Shown one piece after another: positions 38,891-50,186 of a DNA stretch of 64,000 nt. Source of the stretch: Apostichopus japonicus. Taxonomy: Eukaryota; Echinodermata; Holothuroidea; Aspidochirotida; Stichopodidae. The notes beneath the pieces were generated by a model. That model saw only the letters and a list, made by a program, of their open reading frames with translations, searched no databases and had not been told where the DNA came from. Numbering within the stretch: position 1 is the stretch's first letter; each line of letters opens with the position of its first letter. The stretch lies in the NCBI RefSeq assembly GCF_037975245.1, contig NC_092576.1, forward strand, positions 39,177,111 through 39,241,110, in the 5' to 3' direction. Both the position numbers and the translations under genes were made by a program.

Positions 38891-41800
38891 TTAGGAATGC
38901 CCCATGTCAGCTGAATTTGCAAATCTAAGCTGGTACTGTGCAAGTAAAACACTCATACTAGGCTTTGGAGCACTGCCAATATTTGGTTTGATGATTTTTG
39001 GGTGATCTTCAGGTAGGACTACTCTGGCCAATAAATGGCACTGATTCTCTTGTCTGAGCAGAAAGACAGTTTTCATCAATTCAGGAATGTAATCAAAAGC
39101 CTTAGGCACTTTGACTTTTTGAGGCCCCATTGTTTTGATCTTTAACTATACTTTGCCAGATACATTGGTTTGCAATGTGATACTTGTGATCGATAGCAGC
39201 CAGTAGCATTCTAGTTACATATCCATCATAAGAATAAGCACAACATTTATTGGCATACATTAGCATATGATTGTGAAATGATTCAAGAGACCAGTATGCT
39301 TGAAATTTTTGTAATATGGAAAAGTGTTAAGAAATTGCTTCTTGAGTATGGAAGAGCTAAGAGCTTCATGTGACGGTGATCCCTTCTTCAGATAAGGCTT
39401 ACTATGGTCGTTTTCACATAGGTGGTGATGACTACATTCACCAGGTGTACCATCAATTGATAACAATTACTGGTGTTCGTCTACAATGTGGTGGAGAAGT
39501 GACAGCAAAATTGACTTGATTGTGATATCATTACCACCGCACTCTTTAGTGGAGTACCAGAAATTATTACGTTATAGCAGGCATACATAAGTGCAGATCG
39601 GTGTTCTCTTTGGTATTTGCTACGTTAGAGAGTTTCTTGACAAGGTTCTTTGCCCCATGCCAAACATCCACTTGATGAGAAATTCCATCATATATTGTAC
39701 ACATTTTTATTAGTTGTGCCTTTATCAAAACATGGGCATCTGTCACTACTTCGCAGATTTTAAATTATTTCATTAGAAAATCCAATAATCTCTCAAATCC
39801 AACTCTTTCCATGTTTGGACTTTTCCCCCTACTTCACTAACATCAACTACCTCTAAATGCAAACTCTTGGAAGAATCTTCATCCATGAAGCTGTAAGTAC
39901 AGTATTGCGCACAATGCCCAGGGGAGTCTGTTCTAGCATCTCCTGCTACACATAAACCTCTGTCTTTAAGTTTGCAGAATTCTGCCTTTTGGACCTTCTG
40001 CCAAGTAGCTGTAACAGCTGGAGTTACATACAACCTTTGAACACGTAGAAATGTGTTGCTTACAAAAACAAATTTGGAAACTTTAAAATACAATGCCATT
40101 TTAGAATAATTGTTTCCTGAAATGGTTACAGCTGACGAATATTGAATGTTACCTGAAAAGATACCACAAAATCTGTTTTGTGAGTACCATTTTCCACACA
40201 AGGCCATCTTCACACTTCCAAGAAAAAATAATTGCTGCACCAATAGCACTCCATTGATAAGATATGATTTTAGTACAGTTTGTGTGTGTGCAGTACTCCC
40301 CATGTATTAACTTCAGCAGTTCTTACAATTTGTTTATAGATACAATACATTTCGCTTCCTCAATTATACCAAGAGTTTCCCCTGAGGGGTAGTTATCTGG
40401 AAGAGACTCTTCACTCTGTTTTTCTGAGGAGTCCATCTCAAGCTCTGGAGGAAACACCTCACTCTCTACAGTTTCATTAGGGAGTAACTCTCTGTGAAAA
40501 GAAAATCCAAAAATTCAGTCAACAGGTATATTAATAATAGATTATGGAAGCCTATTTGCATCAGTACTGTAATGTAAGTGCAGAGGCACAAAATTTCAGT
40601 CATGGTATCTGTATTTTTTTGTGGGGGTGGGGGGGGGGCAGTGTGCTAGCATTACCAACACCTGTAGATATTCAATTTCCTATGTTGTTTTTGCCCAAAA
40701 CAGGGTACTCTTGGCGGTATTTGCTTTAGGCAGGGAAGATTGTAATGAATGTTTTGTATAGTTCTGGTATAAAGCATGGAATATAGGAATTTTCAATGGC
40801 CAAAATTGTTGACCTAATAAACCACATTTAGCAAAGTATTTAAACAGGATGTATACCCCAACTTCACTATGAAATAGGTCATACATGAAACCGTAGGCCT
40901 TAGCTTAGCTTACTCTAACTGATTTTCTTCTTCTTTTCTTGAAACTTTAAATGAGAATGAAAATAGTTCCTCACTTGACAGTATGGCTGGCTCCACACTG
41001 TACAGCAGTGTTTACTTGCAGGTTATATTCCATTTAAATTACACTGATAACTGTATCCATAGAAACTTCCATAGAGTAACTATGTGATAGTCTTTACTAT
41101 ATACTCACCCTTCATCAATACACAATAGTTCTTCTTCACCATGGGATAGGGCTGCAATACCTTCTTCATCACGGTGAAACGACCTTCAACAAAGTGTAAT
41201 AAAAACAAGCAGTTGCAAGGGCTGTCAAAGCACACATTTCACTCACACCACTTTCTACTGAACAGAGCAACATATTTTTAGGTATAAGTCTTCATCAACT
41301 TTGGTCTGTTACGACTCCAGCACTTGAATACAACCAGCTAGGCAATGCATGCAAACTTGTGGTTAACTGGTGATCCACATACAACTCCTACTAATGTCAT
41401 GAGAATATATCTTCAACGAGAATATATCTTGTGTGGGAGGGGGAAACCTGAAATTCGATCTAAACATTTTACACGTACCTGTTCTCTGTATGAGAGGATA
41501 CACTGTCCTCAGATACAATCTTACAAGTTTCAAACTGAGAAATAAAGCCCTGGCAGTGGCACTACTTCAGTTCACCATAGTGGTCAATCAATTGTCCATA
41601 ACTAAAAACAAGTCCAAAGAGGTCCCTTGACAGAATAAAACCTACACGAAGAAGTTAGGCCTACAGTAAATAAGAGGCTTTAGCAACCGAAATTAGGCCC
41701 GAGCCTATTCCTAATCAATTATTTGAAAGGTTCTTGGAATACTTATGTAATTGCTTCACCTAGATCGAGAGAAAGCAATTTTGTTTCAGTTATAGGCCTA

Positions 41801-42044
41801 CATCAATGTATGACTTGTTCACCTATGGATGGAAGACCTAGGCCTATCAAACTTACATTTTTAAAAGTTTATGCATGCTGAAAGTTACGCACTTACCAGC
41901 AAAAACGACATGCAGCGAGATGACATTCAAGGAGGTGTTCACAATGTGTTGAGGAAACCGTTAGGTCTTTGTCACCTACCCCTCGACTTTCTTTAAATTC
42001 ACCTCGTTTCGTCTCGAAGCCTTTTTACTGTCGAACCCACTCAT
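38891..42044 (-). pseudogene. Decayed Kolobok-type transposase, at least three exons
   Basis: Minus-strand gene of the TTAA transposon. Exon 1 (42044-41980) starts MSGFDSKKASRRNEVNLKK; exon 2 (41183-41109) is acidic (SFHRDEEGIAALSHGEEELL); exon 3 starts at 40491 (acceptor CTTTTCACAG) with ELLPNETVESEVFPPEL. Phases join correctly (GG|G and GG|A). Exon 3 then breaks: stop TAA at 40323-40325, and the frame resumes at 40303. Blocks recalled from this transposase type follow in order: KWYSQN, GNIQYSSAVTISGNNYSKM, LYVTPAVTATWQ, GDARTDSPGHCAQYCTYSFM, VVTDAH, DGISHQVDVWHGAKNLVKKL, NNFWYSTKECGGN, LHHIVDEH, CSHHHLCEND, GSPSHEAL, NFKHTGLL, ESFHNHML, LLAAIDH and KAFDYIPELMKTVFLLRQ, ending at 38891. They lie in different frames, so there are several stops and frameshifts. 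GDARTDSPG replaces the usual GDGR-DSPG. Such an enzyme would cut at the inverted ends and insert at TTAA; this copy cannot. Confidence 0.88.
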
Positions 42045-42330
42045 CAAAGCGTCGGAAAGAAGAACCGATGTGGACCTCCGTTCTTTTAATTTCCGCATTA
42101 AATATCTAATTTACAGTAGCCTTTTGTCAATAATACAGTCACTCCCTGCATTGTGTACTGGACTTTCCCTATGTGAAACTGTACATGTAGCAGACTGCAT
42201 ACAGGCGAAAGTTGCCGATGTTCGTCGCGGTGATCATTCGTAAAAGTACAGAGTGACGTCACCTTCGTGACGTCAGAGAAATGTACTGTATCAAACTCTG
42301 ACGTCCAGAAGAAATATTCTAAAAGCCGCT

Positions 42331-42349
42331 ACGTCACGACCACGCCTCT
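42331..42349 (-). repeat. Right terminal inverted repeat of the TTAA transposon
   Basis: The reverse complement reads AGAGGCGTGGTCGTGACGT, matching the left end over AG-GGCGTGGTCGT. Confidence 0.88.
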
Positions 42350-42353
42350 TTAA
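42350..42353. repeat. Right TTAA target site duplication
   Basis: TTAA followed by CCAATATGTATATG, the exact continuation seen in undisrupted B units. Confidence 0.9.
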
Positions 42354-42590
42354 CCAATATGTATATGGGTATATATGTATATGTCTCAGGGGGGTGGGTC
42401 GGGTGTCGGAAAGAGGATTCTAATATAATGGCTTCTTTAATAGTGCAAAGCGTGGGCACAATAAAGTTACTGTCACACATGCATGTTAACCAATATGTAT
42501 ATGTGTAGTGTATGCGGCTGTGTACATTATACATATGTTGTCTATGTATATATGTTTATCGTACATGTGTCTGTATCTGAGACTGTATCT
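42354..42590 (+). repeat. Remainder of the interrupted B unit plus a deleted B unit and tail
   Basis: CCAATATGTATATG continues the B unit broken at 34227. After a G-run, the next unit starts GGTCGGGTGTCGGAAAGAGG but jumps from TAGTGCA directly to AAGCGTGGGCACAAT, an internal deletion of roughly 170 bp. After TATGTATATGTGTAGTG the tail GTATGCGGCTGTG begins, which returns at about 43205 as GTACGCGGCTGCG. Confidence 0.85.
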
Positions 42591-42960
42591 GTGGACTGTA
42601 TTGGCCGCAAATTAAGCAACATGCAATAGTTGCTAGGAATGTTCAAACAAATACTTTCCTTGGAGGTCTCCGCTCTCCAAATTGTTCTCAGACATTCTTA
42701 ATGGACACAAAATATGACTGAATGTCTAGTGAGGTAATTTTTCTTCCAACGAGGTAATATAACCGTTTAAGAATATTGACCAGGGGTGAGGTGACCATTT
42801 TTAAATATATGGCATATATGGGCCAATACAGCATACTTTAATCCTTCTACATAACCTATATTAGTTGCATATAACAAGTTTGAATATAACTGGACACCCA
42901 AAAATCTCCCGTAGCAACGTAAACACCTTCGAAATTTAAACGGGTTGGTAGGGGGGGGGG
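42591..42960 (+). repeat. Compound repeat, segment A, copy 2
   Basis: Diverged copy of 32760-33165, ending in a poly-G run of 15 bases near 42951-42966. Confidence 0.8.
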
Positions 42961-43260
42961 GGGGGGATCGGAGTGTTTGAAAGAGAATATAAGAAAGTAT
43001 ATGATGTATAGGCTTTTGTCTCACTTGCATTTTTTTCATGGGGCCTTCCCGTTTGTACATGGTGTAATGCCTTCCAAATTGTTAAATTTAAGAACAGGTT
43101 TTATGACAACTAGCCTAATATATTTCAATCATACTTTCCCAAGCGTGGCACAATTCCCTAAGCGTGGCACAATACGGATCATATGTATATATGTGTGTGT
43201 ATAGTGTACGCGGCTGCGTGCAGTACACGTTGTATATTATCGTTACGTCTGTATCTAGCC
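42961..43260 (+). repeat. Diverged B unit and tail, copy 2
   Basis: Carries GAAAGAGAATATAAGAAAG, TTTCAATCATACTTTCCC, two copies of AAGCGTGGCACAAT (one G shorter than in the main array) and the tail GTACGCGGCTGCG. Clearly older than the 33-34 kb units. Confidence 0.8.
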
Positions 43261-44173
43261 GGTAAGCAATAAGCCCTACCTACAAGTTGTTTTTCATTCT
43301 ATATATTAATCTTCGTGGCATTGTTCCACTAATTTTGAGGTGAATGTTTGTAAAACGTTTCCATGTTTGAATTCAGAGTTCAATAACATTATCTACAATA
43401 GAAAATGTTCAATAGAAATGAGCGTGGAACACATTTCTGGCGTCAACATGTGTCATTTATTTACACTTGCTTTCTATCGCTGCAACAGAAACATTTGCAG
43501 CAATGAATAAGAGAGGAAAGGGAGAGCAAAATCGTTATTAAGTTGTCGCATTCCTGCAGTAAAGAGTGCACCGTCTCAACTACAAATTTATAAATATATA
43601 CTTTGTACCCCGTAAAACGTGTTTGGTAAAGTATGTTCTTTACTTTGAATCTTTTACTTGCAATTGTTTACATTTGATTTTAAACCCCAATACAAAACCA
43701 GTATATCCCGCTCCAAAGGTTTGCTGTTTTGGCCCCTAATATGCCAGGTATTCAAATATGGTCACATTTGATACAAAACAAATATTGTATTTGTATTACC
43801 ACCCTTGAGGAAAGCAACATTCAGTTATTTTATGTCTTATAATTAAGAAGGTATGAGAACAATTGGAAAGTAAAGACCTCCTGGAAGGTAATTTTTGTAA
43901 ACTTCTGGCAGTTATATATAGCGTGCTATAATTTGTGGCATATGCAGACTACCTTTCATCAATTTAGCCACCGACAAATTGCTCAACGGGCAAGTATTAG
44001 CTTTGAAGTTATGTTTTCAGGATCACCGCCCTATAAGTGTGTAATACATGTGCACACAATTGTAGCAGTGTTATACATATGAGCTGTTAATGCTACCCTA
44101 AAACTGTGGCTTTCTAGGCATTAACCCATCATTTCATGCTCACGACCCGACCTATAGCCAGATTGTTTAACAG

Positions 44174-44196
44174 GTGAGTTACAACTCCCTGATTTA
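44174..44196. repeat. Partner of the CAGGGAGTTG hairpin
   Basis: GAGTTACAACTCCCTGATTT lies ~260 bp before the perfect hairpin and shares AACTCCCTG. Together they might mark the ends of a small element; unproven. Confidence 0.4.
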
Positions 44197-44435
44197 ACTA
44201 GTAATTAGCTAGGAAGCACATTAACGCAGGAGGATCGCCATTCTTTTGGAAATTTTCCAGTTCATATACTCCCTTAATGGGGTATAAGAGAATGTATAGC
44301 AAACGCTGATACGTGTGCGAAAATTATCAGAGGAGAAAACAACCTCCCCGTGTGAAAAGAAAACAAAGAACAATAAGAAAGCAGACGTTAATTCAGTAAG
44401 AGTATACTATTACTTTCAAACGTATATAGTATCAG

Positions 44436-44460
44436 CAGGGAGTTGTTATGCAACTCCCTG
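44436..44460. other. Perfect 10-bp stem hairpin
   Basis: CAGGGAGTTG, loop TTATG, CAACTCCCTG. The core AACTCCCTG also occurs at about 44181. No T-run follows and the context is eukaryotic, so it is not a rho-type terminator. Confidence 0.7.
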
Positions 44461-45109
44461 GTTTTAGTCAGCCATACATTTCGTACGCTATTCGCGGTCA
44501 CATTATTAACCCTCCTGTTGTAATGTAAGCAGCTTTGACCGCGTTTGAAAACAAGCGCGTTTTTTTCATGCTGGTTTTGCTGTCGTTTTATTGGAGCAGC
44601 GACTGATCAACAGATGAGGGTTGTTCATTGCGGTTTCACAAATTTTCTACAATAAACCAATTGGATGCACTGTTCTGTTTGATACAGTATAAGGCAGGCC
44701 GTATCGTGTATTTTCATTGTTGTATCTGCATATGCATCAAGAAGCAGATAAACCAAACACGTACCATACTAATTGGAAATAAATAATAATAATAAATAAT
44801 AAAAAACGTCAGGCCAACTTACTTTAACACATAAATAACTATACATAAAAAAGTTAGACAGACAGATGAGGAGACCCGTGTATGTGTCTTCTCATCTGTT
44901 TTCTCATGATTCCAGCGGTAGTAATAAGAATATCGATCAGCCATGCCAGAGAGCCAAACTTAATTCTTTGTGAGGGCGAGCTGTTTGTTGAGGTATTATG
45001 ATCGAGGGCCCGCAACGTGAATTACGTAACTTACCAAAATGAGCAACCACGAGGAAATTTGCTGATACTCTCATAGAATTAGCTTGAGGAGTTTTGTTGA
45101 TTTGACGGC

Positions 45110-45285
<176 letters not shown>

Positions 45286-45659
45286 CTGAACAAAGTATGA
45301 GAAATACATTGTGAGGTACATATGGTTGTATGTATGTGCAAGCCATGCACATTGACGTTGACAGATATATGCTGTATTAGAACAGTGTCAGATATTCAAA
45401 TATGGTCATCTTTGGTCAAATCCTTTACATTTTTTATATTACCATGTGCACCCTGAAGGAAATTTACCTCACTGGACATTCAGTCATCTTGTATGTCCAT
45501 TTACTAGAATTTCAAGAGAACACTTTGGAAGAGTTAAAACCTCTCTTTTTGAAAACTTGTAGCAAGTACTTTAGCATGCTATAATTACAGACGAACATAT
45601 AATGAACCGAATAGGCAGATGATTGTCTCGGTAAAAATTACCCGTGGGTATAAATTAAA

Positions 45660-46605
45660 TATGACGTATATGGGCGTTGTAATCATACCGTAATCACGTT
45701 TTTTGTATTTTTTGAAATTTCCGACGCTTAAGTTAATATTAATCATCTCTTAAATTCCGAATCTTTATTGAGTCAACGTAAGCGAAGTTGATGTAATCAT
45801 GCTGTACTGACACTCGTGGTATGTGTATGCTCTGCGCTCGACGCGTAAGTGAATCGTAATCTTCCCGTAAATTCCGAATTCAGTGGAGAATACATTCAAC
45901 GTAAACGAAATGCGTAAGTTGGTGTAATCATGCTGTAATCCCGTGGTGTGCATGCTTCGGAATTTCCGACGTGTATATCCTAAACATGCCGTACTGTGCC
46001 TGTTTCAGGTGAACGAAAATGACTTAAACTTGACGTTTAAGGATTTCGTAATCAATACGTAAACGCTGAAATGAACGTATTTGGGTATTTGTAAGTTAAT
46101 TGTAAATATACAGTAAATTTTTAACTGCACTCGTTTCAGCAAACGTAAATGTTGAAATTTTGTTCATGAGATGCAGTCGCAGGGTTATATCATCATCGGA
46201 AAGATTGACATGAGAATTGTGTCCAGTGTTTTATTTCATGGAACAATTAACGTTAACGTCATGCTTAAGTTTGGCGTAAGTTTGTTGTAAACGCGTTGTG
46301 TCTATGCTACGAGTTTCCGATGTGTAAGATAATCGTAATCCTGTCGTAAATTTCTTCGTGGCGAGATTAAGGTCAACGTAAACGTGGAGAAGAAATAAGT
46401 TTTAATAAATACGAAAGTAATTATTAACTTCCGATATGTAAGTTGTCATAAACGTAACGGAAATCTGTTGTTCCGTGTTTACAATGTTTAAGGATGCGTA
46501 ATCACATCGTAAACGCGTTGTTCCAAAATGTACGGGTTTCCGATGTTTAAGGTGACCGTAAGCAAGACGTAAACATCCAAGGACTGTGCTTACGATAACT
46601 TAAAT
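45660..46605 (+). repeat. Degenerate ~58-bp tandem repeat with three GTAA boxes at 11-bp spacing
   Basis: The consensus is roughly CCGAYG-KTAAG-N6-GTAATC-N5-GTAAAC. Box triplets (first, second, third start) include 45728/45738/45749, 45845/45856/45867, 45914/45924/45935, 46037/46048/46059, 46091/46102/46113, 46265/46276/46287, 46324/46335/46346, 46488/46498/46509 and 46547/46558/46569. Less regular copies start at 45666, 45778, 45973, 46367 and 46438. Spacing inside a triplet is 10-11 bp, one DNA turn; triplets are usually 50-70 bp apart, with wider gaps where a copy is lost. The boxes are all on the plus strand. Sequence between boxes is poorly conserved. No transcript or protein is implied by the sequence itself. 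Confidence 0.8.
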
Positions 46606-48837
46606 GCGTGTCTTTTTCCCGTGAAGGTCACTGTCACGGGGTCTTATTCCAGTAACCTTCCAGTACTATATTTCAGAACAGAAACTGCAAGTTTAAACCT
46701 GTAACACTTTCAAATCTTGTTACAATATAGGGACAATAATACACTTATGAAATAAAGAGATAAAGCATGTAAACTGAAAGTGTAACATTCAGTAGAGTAC
46801 TAATCTACTAATATATATTTCATGAAGCTAAGTAATATGGCGATAATCATAGTATATAATACAAAGTTCATAGTTTCATATAACTACGTCTGAGTGTCTC
46901 TTACCAGGGATTTTAGAATATACATTTACATTACAATTAATGGTAAACGTCATCGAGAGAAAAAAATTAAAAATGACAATGTGCATTGGCCATCTGAGTA
47001 AGACCTTACATTTACAAAGTTATTTCTGGAAGATTTAAATATGCAATCGTCATTAACAGAAATGAGTGAAATAAAATAAAATGACTAAAACTTTTCTTCA
47101 TGTCTATGTTCGATTCTCTACGAAGACAAGTTGTAAGAAGGTCACCAGGTGGGTTAGATGAACACATAGTACTTAACAAAATAACATGGTAACATGGAGT
47201 GTATCATAAACAAATCATGGGGTAACTAGCTAAGTGAATTTACATATGATTAACTGTTGCTTGTATACTGAGGAAAAAACCACAGTGTGAAATTACTTTT
47301 GGGAGCGGTAGTTTTAGCGTACCGCTAAGAATAAATGTTACATGAATCCCATAAAGTATAGGTTATTATAGTTATAAAAGGTTGAGCAGGTTGAGAATGT
47401 TCTCCAACAAAGCATTGTCCAAGACCTTTGGTATAACGTATTGTTTATTGTCGTGATATATGGTTGTGGTCATACAAACTCCTGATAATTGTGCGCATAC
47501 GTTTGAAAAGGGCGGGGTTGCGGAGTTACACCATGAGGAATGGACTAAATGGCGTAGTGTTAACAGTCCCGACTGAACAAATCCTTCCCATCCCTCTCTC
47601 GTTGGAGGTGGGGGTTTTCCTCTACCACTCATTTTCGTTGTGTGCACATTACTATTTAGAATAACAGTATTGCATACATGTGATAAAGCCAAACAATAAT
47701 GGCGGGATTAGCTACTGGACAGGCCTTTACAGTTCTGTTAGATTCGGGGTCTATATCTGCAAATCAAGGTTCATATTTTCATGTTGATATGGATTGCAGC
47801 ACTATATAACTAGGTAAACGTACTAAAGCGAGTTAGACTCCTACTATAAGCAGTACAGTGAAACAAAGCGATTAACATGCTCACGTATATGTGTCCATAT
47901 AGGTAGCCTACATTGTAAGGTTACGTGTGTTAACAAATTACAAACACTATAACTTTCAAAAACATTCACTCCAGTTTAACAATCTCAAGACTAGATTGTT
48001 ATGTAATATTGTTAGAAATGTGACTGCATCTTGCTGTTTGTTCATTTGGTTCAGTTTTAATTAAGTTAAATTCTTCCTAACAAAACCATCATAACGCAGG
48101 CATTTGTAACAACGTTCCAATTTATCTTATCATTACTTTTTTTTTTTTTTTTAGGGAGGGGGCAGGTTGGGTTGAGTTACATGGCGAAGATATCTGAGAA
48201 GTGTTCTTCATCTGCATAGATTCACGTCTACACATGTTTATCTGTAGCCCTATCTACTTCACGAGAGTAGAGGAAAGATACGCAGCTTAACATACCATGT
48301 CCCAAAATCAAAAACTAAGAAAATGAACATGGGGTGTGATTTGATTTCTAAAAGCGAACAGGGAGGAGGGGGCAAACCTAGGGCAGTGGATATAATATAT
48401 GATTAGGAAATTATTTAATCTTTAATTGATCGTCGAGTCGTCAGAGTAACCAAGATGCAACCGAAATTTGGATGACAGGGGATGGGGTGGAATCGGAAAG
48501 CTTGCGATCGATATGAGCAATACGATTAAATACCACACAATAATATAATGGTTACGACGTATTAAGATTTTTCGTACGTATTATAGAAACAAACATGTAA
48601 TTCCGATAGTAAACGAGATAGATCGTCGTCAACATGCTTCAATGAGTGTTTTAAAGACCGCACGATTAATATTTTAGAACATACGTCTTCTATTTCATGC
48701 CATTAAAAGGGGGAAGATTCTCATATTCATCCAGCTACCGCAATGACAGTGTTTAGGTTGGTGCTTTAACTTTGATCGCCAAAAGATGTTAGGACACATA
48801 ACAACTTTGAAGTGCAATTTTGTAGTGTGTAAATGAA
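46606..48837. other. Unique AT-rich stretch, nothing recognised
   Basis: Open frames at 47372-47692 cover no known domain. Holds a T-run followed by AGGGAGGGGG near 48138-48165. Confidence 0.4.
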
Positions 48838-48990
48838 TTAAATATGGTATGTCTCTTCAATTAATTTATCGCTAGTGGCATTTAAATATTTATGGAATGG
48901 TAGAGGTAAAGGAAGGGCTTTAAAGAGAAGGGGGTTGTCAAAGGGATCGTTGAAGTGAACACCCATTATAGGAGCGCCTGTATGAGCCTC
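48838..48990 (-). CDS. Candidate terminal coding exon, unknown protein
   Basis: On the minus strand a pyrimidine-rich acceptor (TTCTTTCTGTAG) precedes a phase-0 frame of 50 codons beginning EAHTGAPIMGVHFNDPFDNP and ending DKLIEETYHI before TAA. The amino-acid mix is protein-like. A strong donor TTTTG|GTAAGT lies upstream on the minus strand near 49155 and may end the preceding exon. I do not recognise the protein. Its phase would also suit use as an alternative last exon of the gene ending at 53249. Splice signals alone are weak proof, so confidence is low. Confidence 0.3.
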   Translation of the reverse strand, partial: EAHTGAPIMGVHFNDPFDNPLLFKALPLPLPFHKYLNATSDKLIEETYHI

Positions 48991-49988
48991 CTACAGAAAG
49001 AACATGACAAGTTAAGACTTCAGCAAGGGTGCTTTCTGAGGTATGATTACACAATACATAATACACATGATTTGGTGTGAAAGCAAGATTGTGCTAATTT
49101 ATATTCTTGAATTTTGTGTAAATGTTCAGAAACGTGCGGCAGGGGAGGTTACTTACCAAAATAATTCCCCGACTGACTGCACAGATGGAGTCCACATAAC
49201 AGTTGTTTAAGTTGTTATCGTGTAACTGGCACTTTCCCACCATTTAACACAATCAACCAAGTAATGATTAATCTCTTTATGTTTATCACTTTAGCCTACA
49301 CATATTAACACACAGTTAACATATACTCTGCAAGGTCTGCCTGCCATCCGTCCCCACCGAACATTGGCTATTACGGAGGTGGGGAGACACTATCAAATGA
49401 GAGCAATATTTTGGGTCCATGGATTGGGTCGAGGGTAGACTTTATGAAGCTTTGTGATATGGTGGGGCGGGGGAGGGGGGGGGGCGGCAACCCTATCGGC
49501 AAGAAATTTCTAACACTAAACAACGATCATACTAAAGTAAATAATAAAGCACATTTAAGAAACCAGTCAACGGACCATCAAATAACGATGGGTCAATAAA
49601 TACTGAATATAAAATATCGCCATTTGTGAAAGAATTACTCATAACTTGTTGGCATGCTGGCCAATTGCTGGAATATGCTTGGATATATTAAAACATCTTA
49701 AAACAGTGCTTAACGTTCACTCAATTGTGCTATACACTGAAAATAAACGTAGTATCTTTGAAAACACGCATTCCCTGTCTTTCCATTTCTTCACAACTTT
49801 CAAGAAAATATATTCATCCAATTCATTCAAGTTTATCATAGTTCACTTATGAATGTCACAAAGCAAGAGAATTCACAAGTCATGCACTGCCAAGTCGAGT
49901 GAAGAGCAACAGCTAGTGTCGCAACAAGTTATTCTATGACATGGAACGCCATATTGTCACTAATGGTGTAAAACTAATAAAGTCCTTA
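48991..49988. other. Non-coding stretch with a G-rich tract
   Basis: No clear gene. A G-rich tract at about 49461-49487 (GGTGGGGCGGGGGAGGGGGG onward) is a strong plus-strand G-quadruplex candidate. Confidence 0.45.
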
Positions 49989-50186
49989 TTAACGTACTAA
50001 GCCACGCAACATAAAGGCCAGGTCATGGAGCGTCGAAATAACTCCATCGTAGATATATTTGTATATATTAGTATTAGCCACATTGGCACGAATATGCTCA
50101 ACTGTCTCAATGTCAGTTTTAATGAAGATCAAATTTAAAATAACCGTGCATATTCCAGTCTGCTTTGCATTGCGTATAAAAAGCAA
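49989..50186 (-). CDS. Weak candidate exon, unknown protein
   Basis: Minus-strand open frame of 65 codons with a plausible protein composition, including IKTDIETVEHIRANVANTN and DGVISTLHDLAFMLRGL. A donor-like GTACGT sits at the end of it. No acceptor, homologue or domain could be fixed, and chance is a real alternative. Confidence 0.18.
   Translation of the reverse strand: MLFIRNAKQTGICTVILNLIFIKTDIETVEHIRANVANTNIYKYIYDGVISTLHDLAFMLRGLVR

Larger units (their letters stand above)
34232..42349. mobile_element. 8.1-kb TTAA-flanked DNA transposon (Kolobok-type) carrying a P2X7 ballast-like gene
   Basis: The ends are imperfect inverted repeats: AGGGGCGTGGTCGTCATGA at 34232-34250, and at the right end 42331-42349 a sequence whose reverse complement reads AGAGGCGTGGTCGTGACGT. 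TTAA flanks both sides (34228-34231, 42350-42353). The interrupted repeat has intact sister units with GCATGTTAACCAATATG, which proves insertion at TTAA. TTAA duplication is known for piggyBac and Kolobok; the minus-strand protein matches the Kolobok type and not piggyBac. Two genes converge: a plus-strand three-exon gene (34751-37610) and the transposase (42044 to 38891). Several small tandem duplications lie in introns and spacers. In-frame stops in both genes say this copy is a fossil, though exon structure, splice sites and ends are still readable, so it is not very old. Confidence 0.92.

Noticed and set aside
34228-42353. piggyBac identity suggested by TTAA
   Set aside because: Ends start AGGGG and not CCY-type, and the transposase blocks (GDAR-DSPG, HQVDVWHGAKN, LESFHN) are not piggyBac DDE motifs.
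47372-47692. Minus-strand frame containing MSGRGK, resembling a histone start
   Set aside because: Only six residues match; the following sequence is not histone-like.
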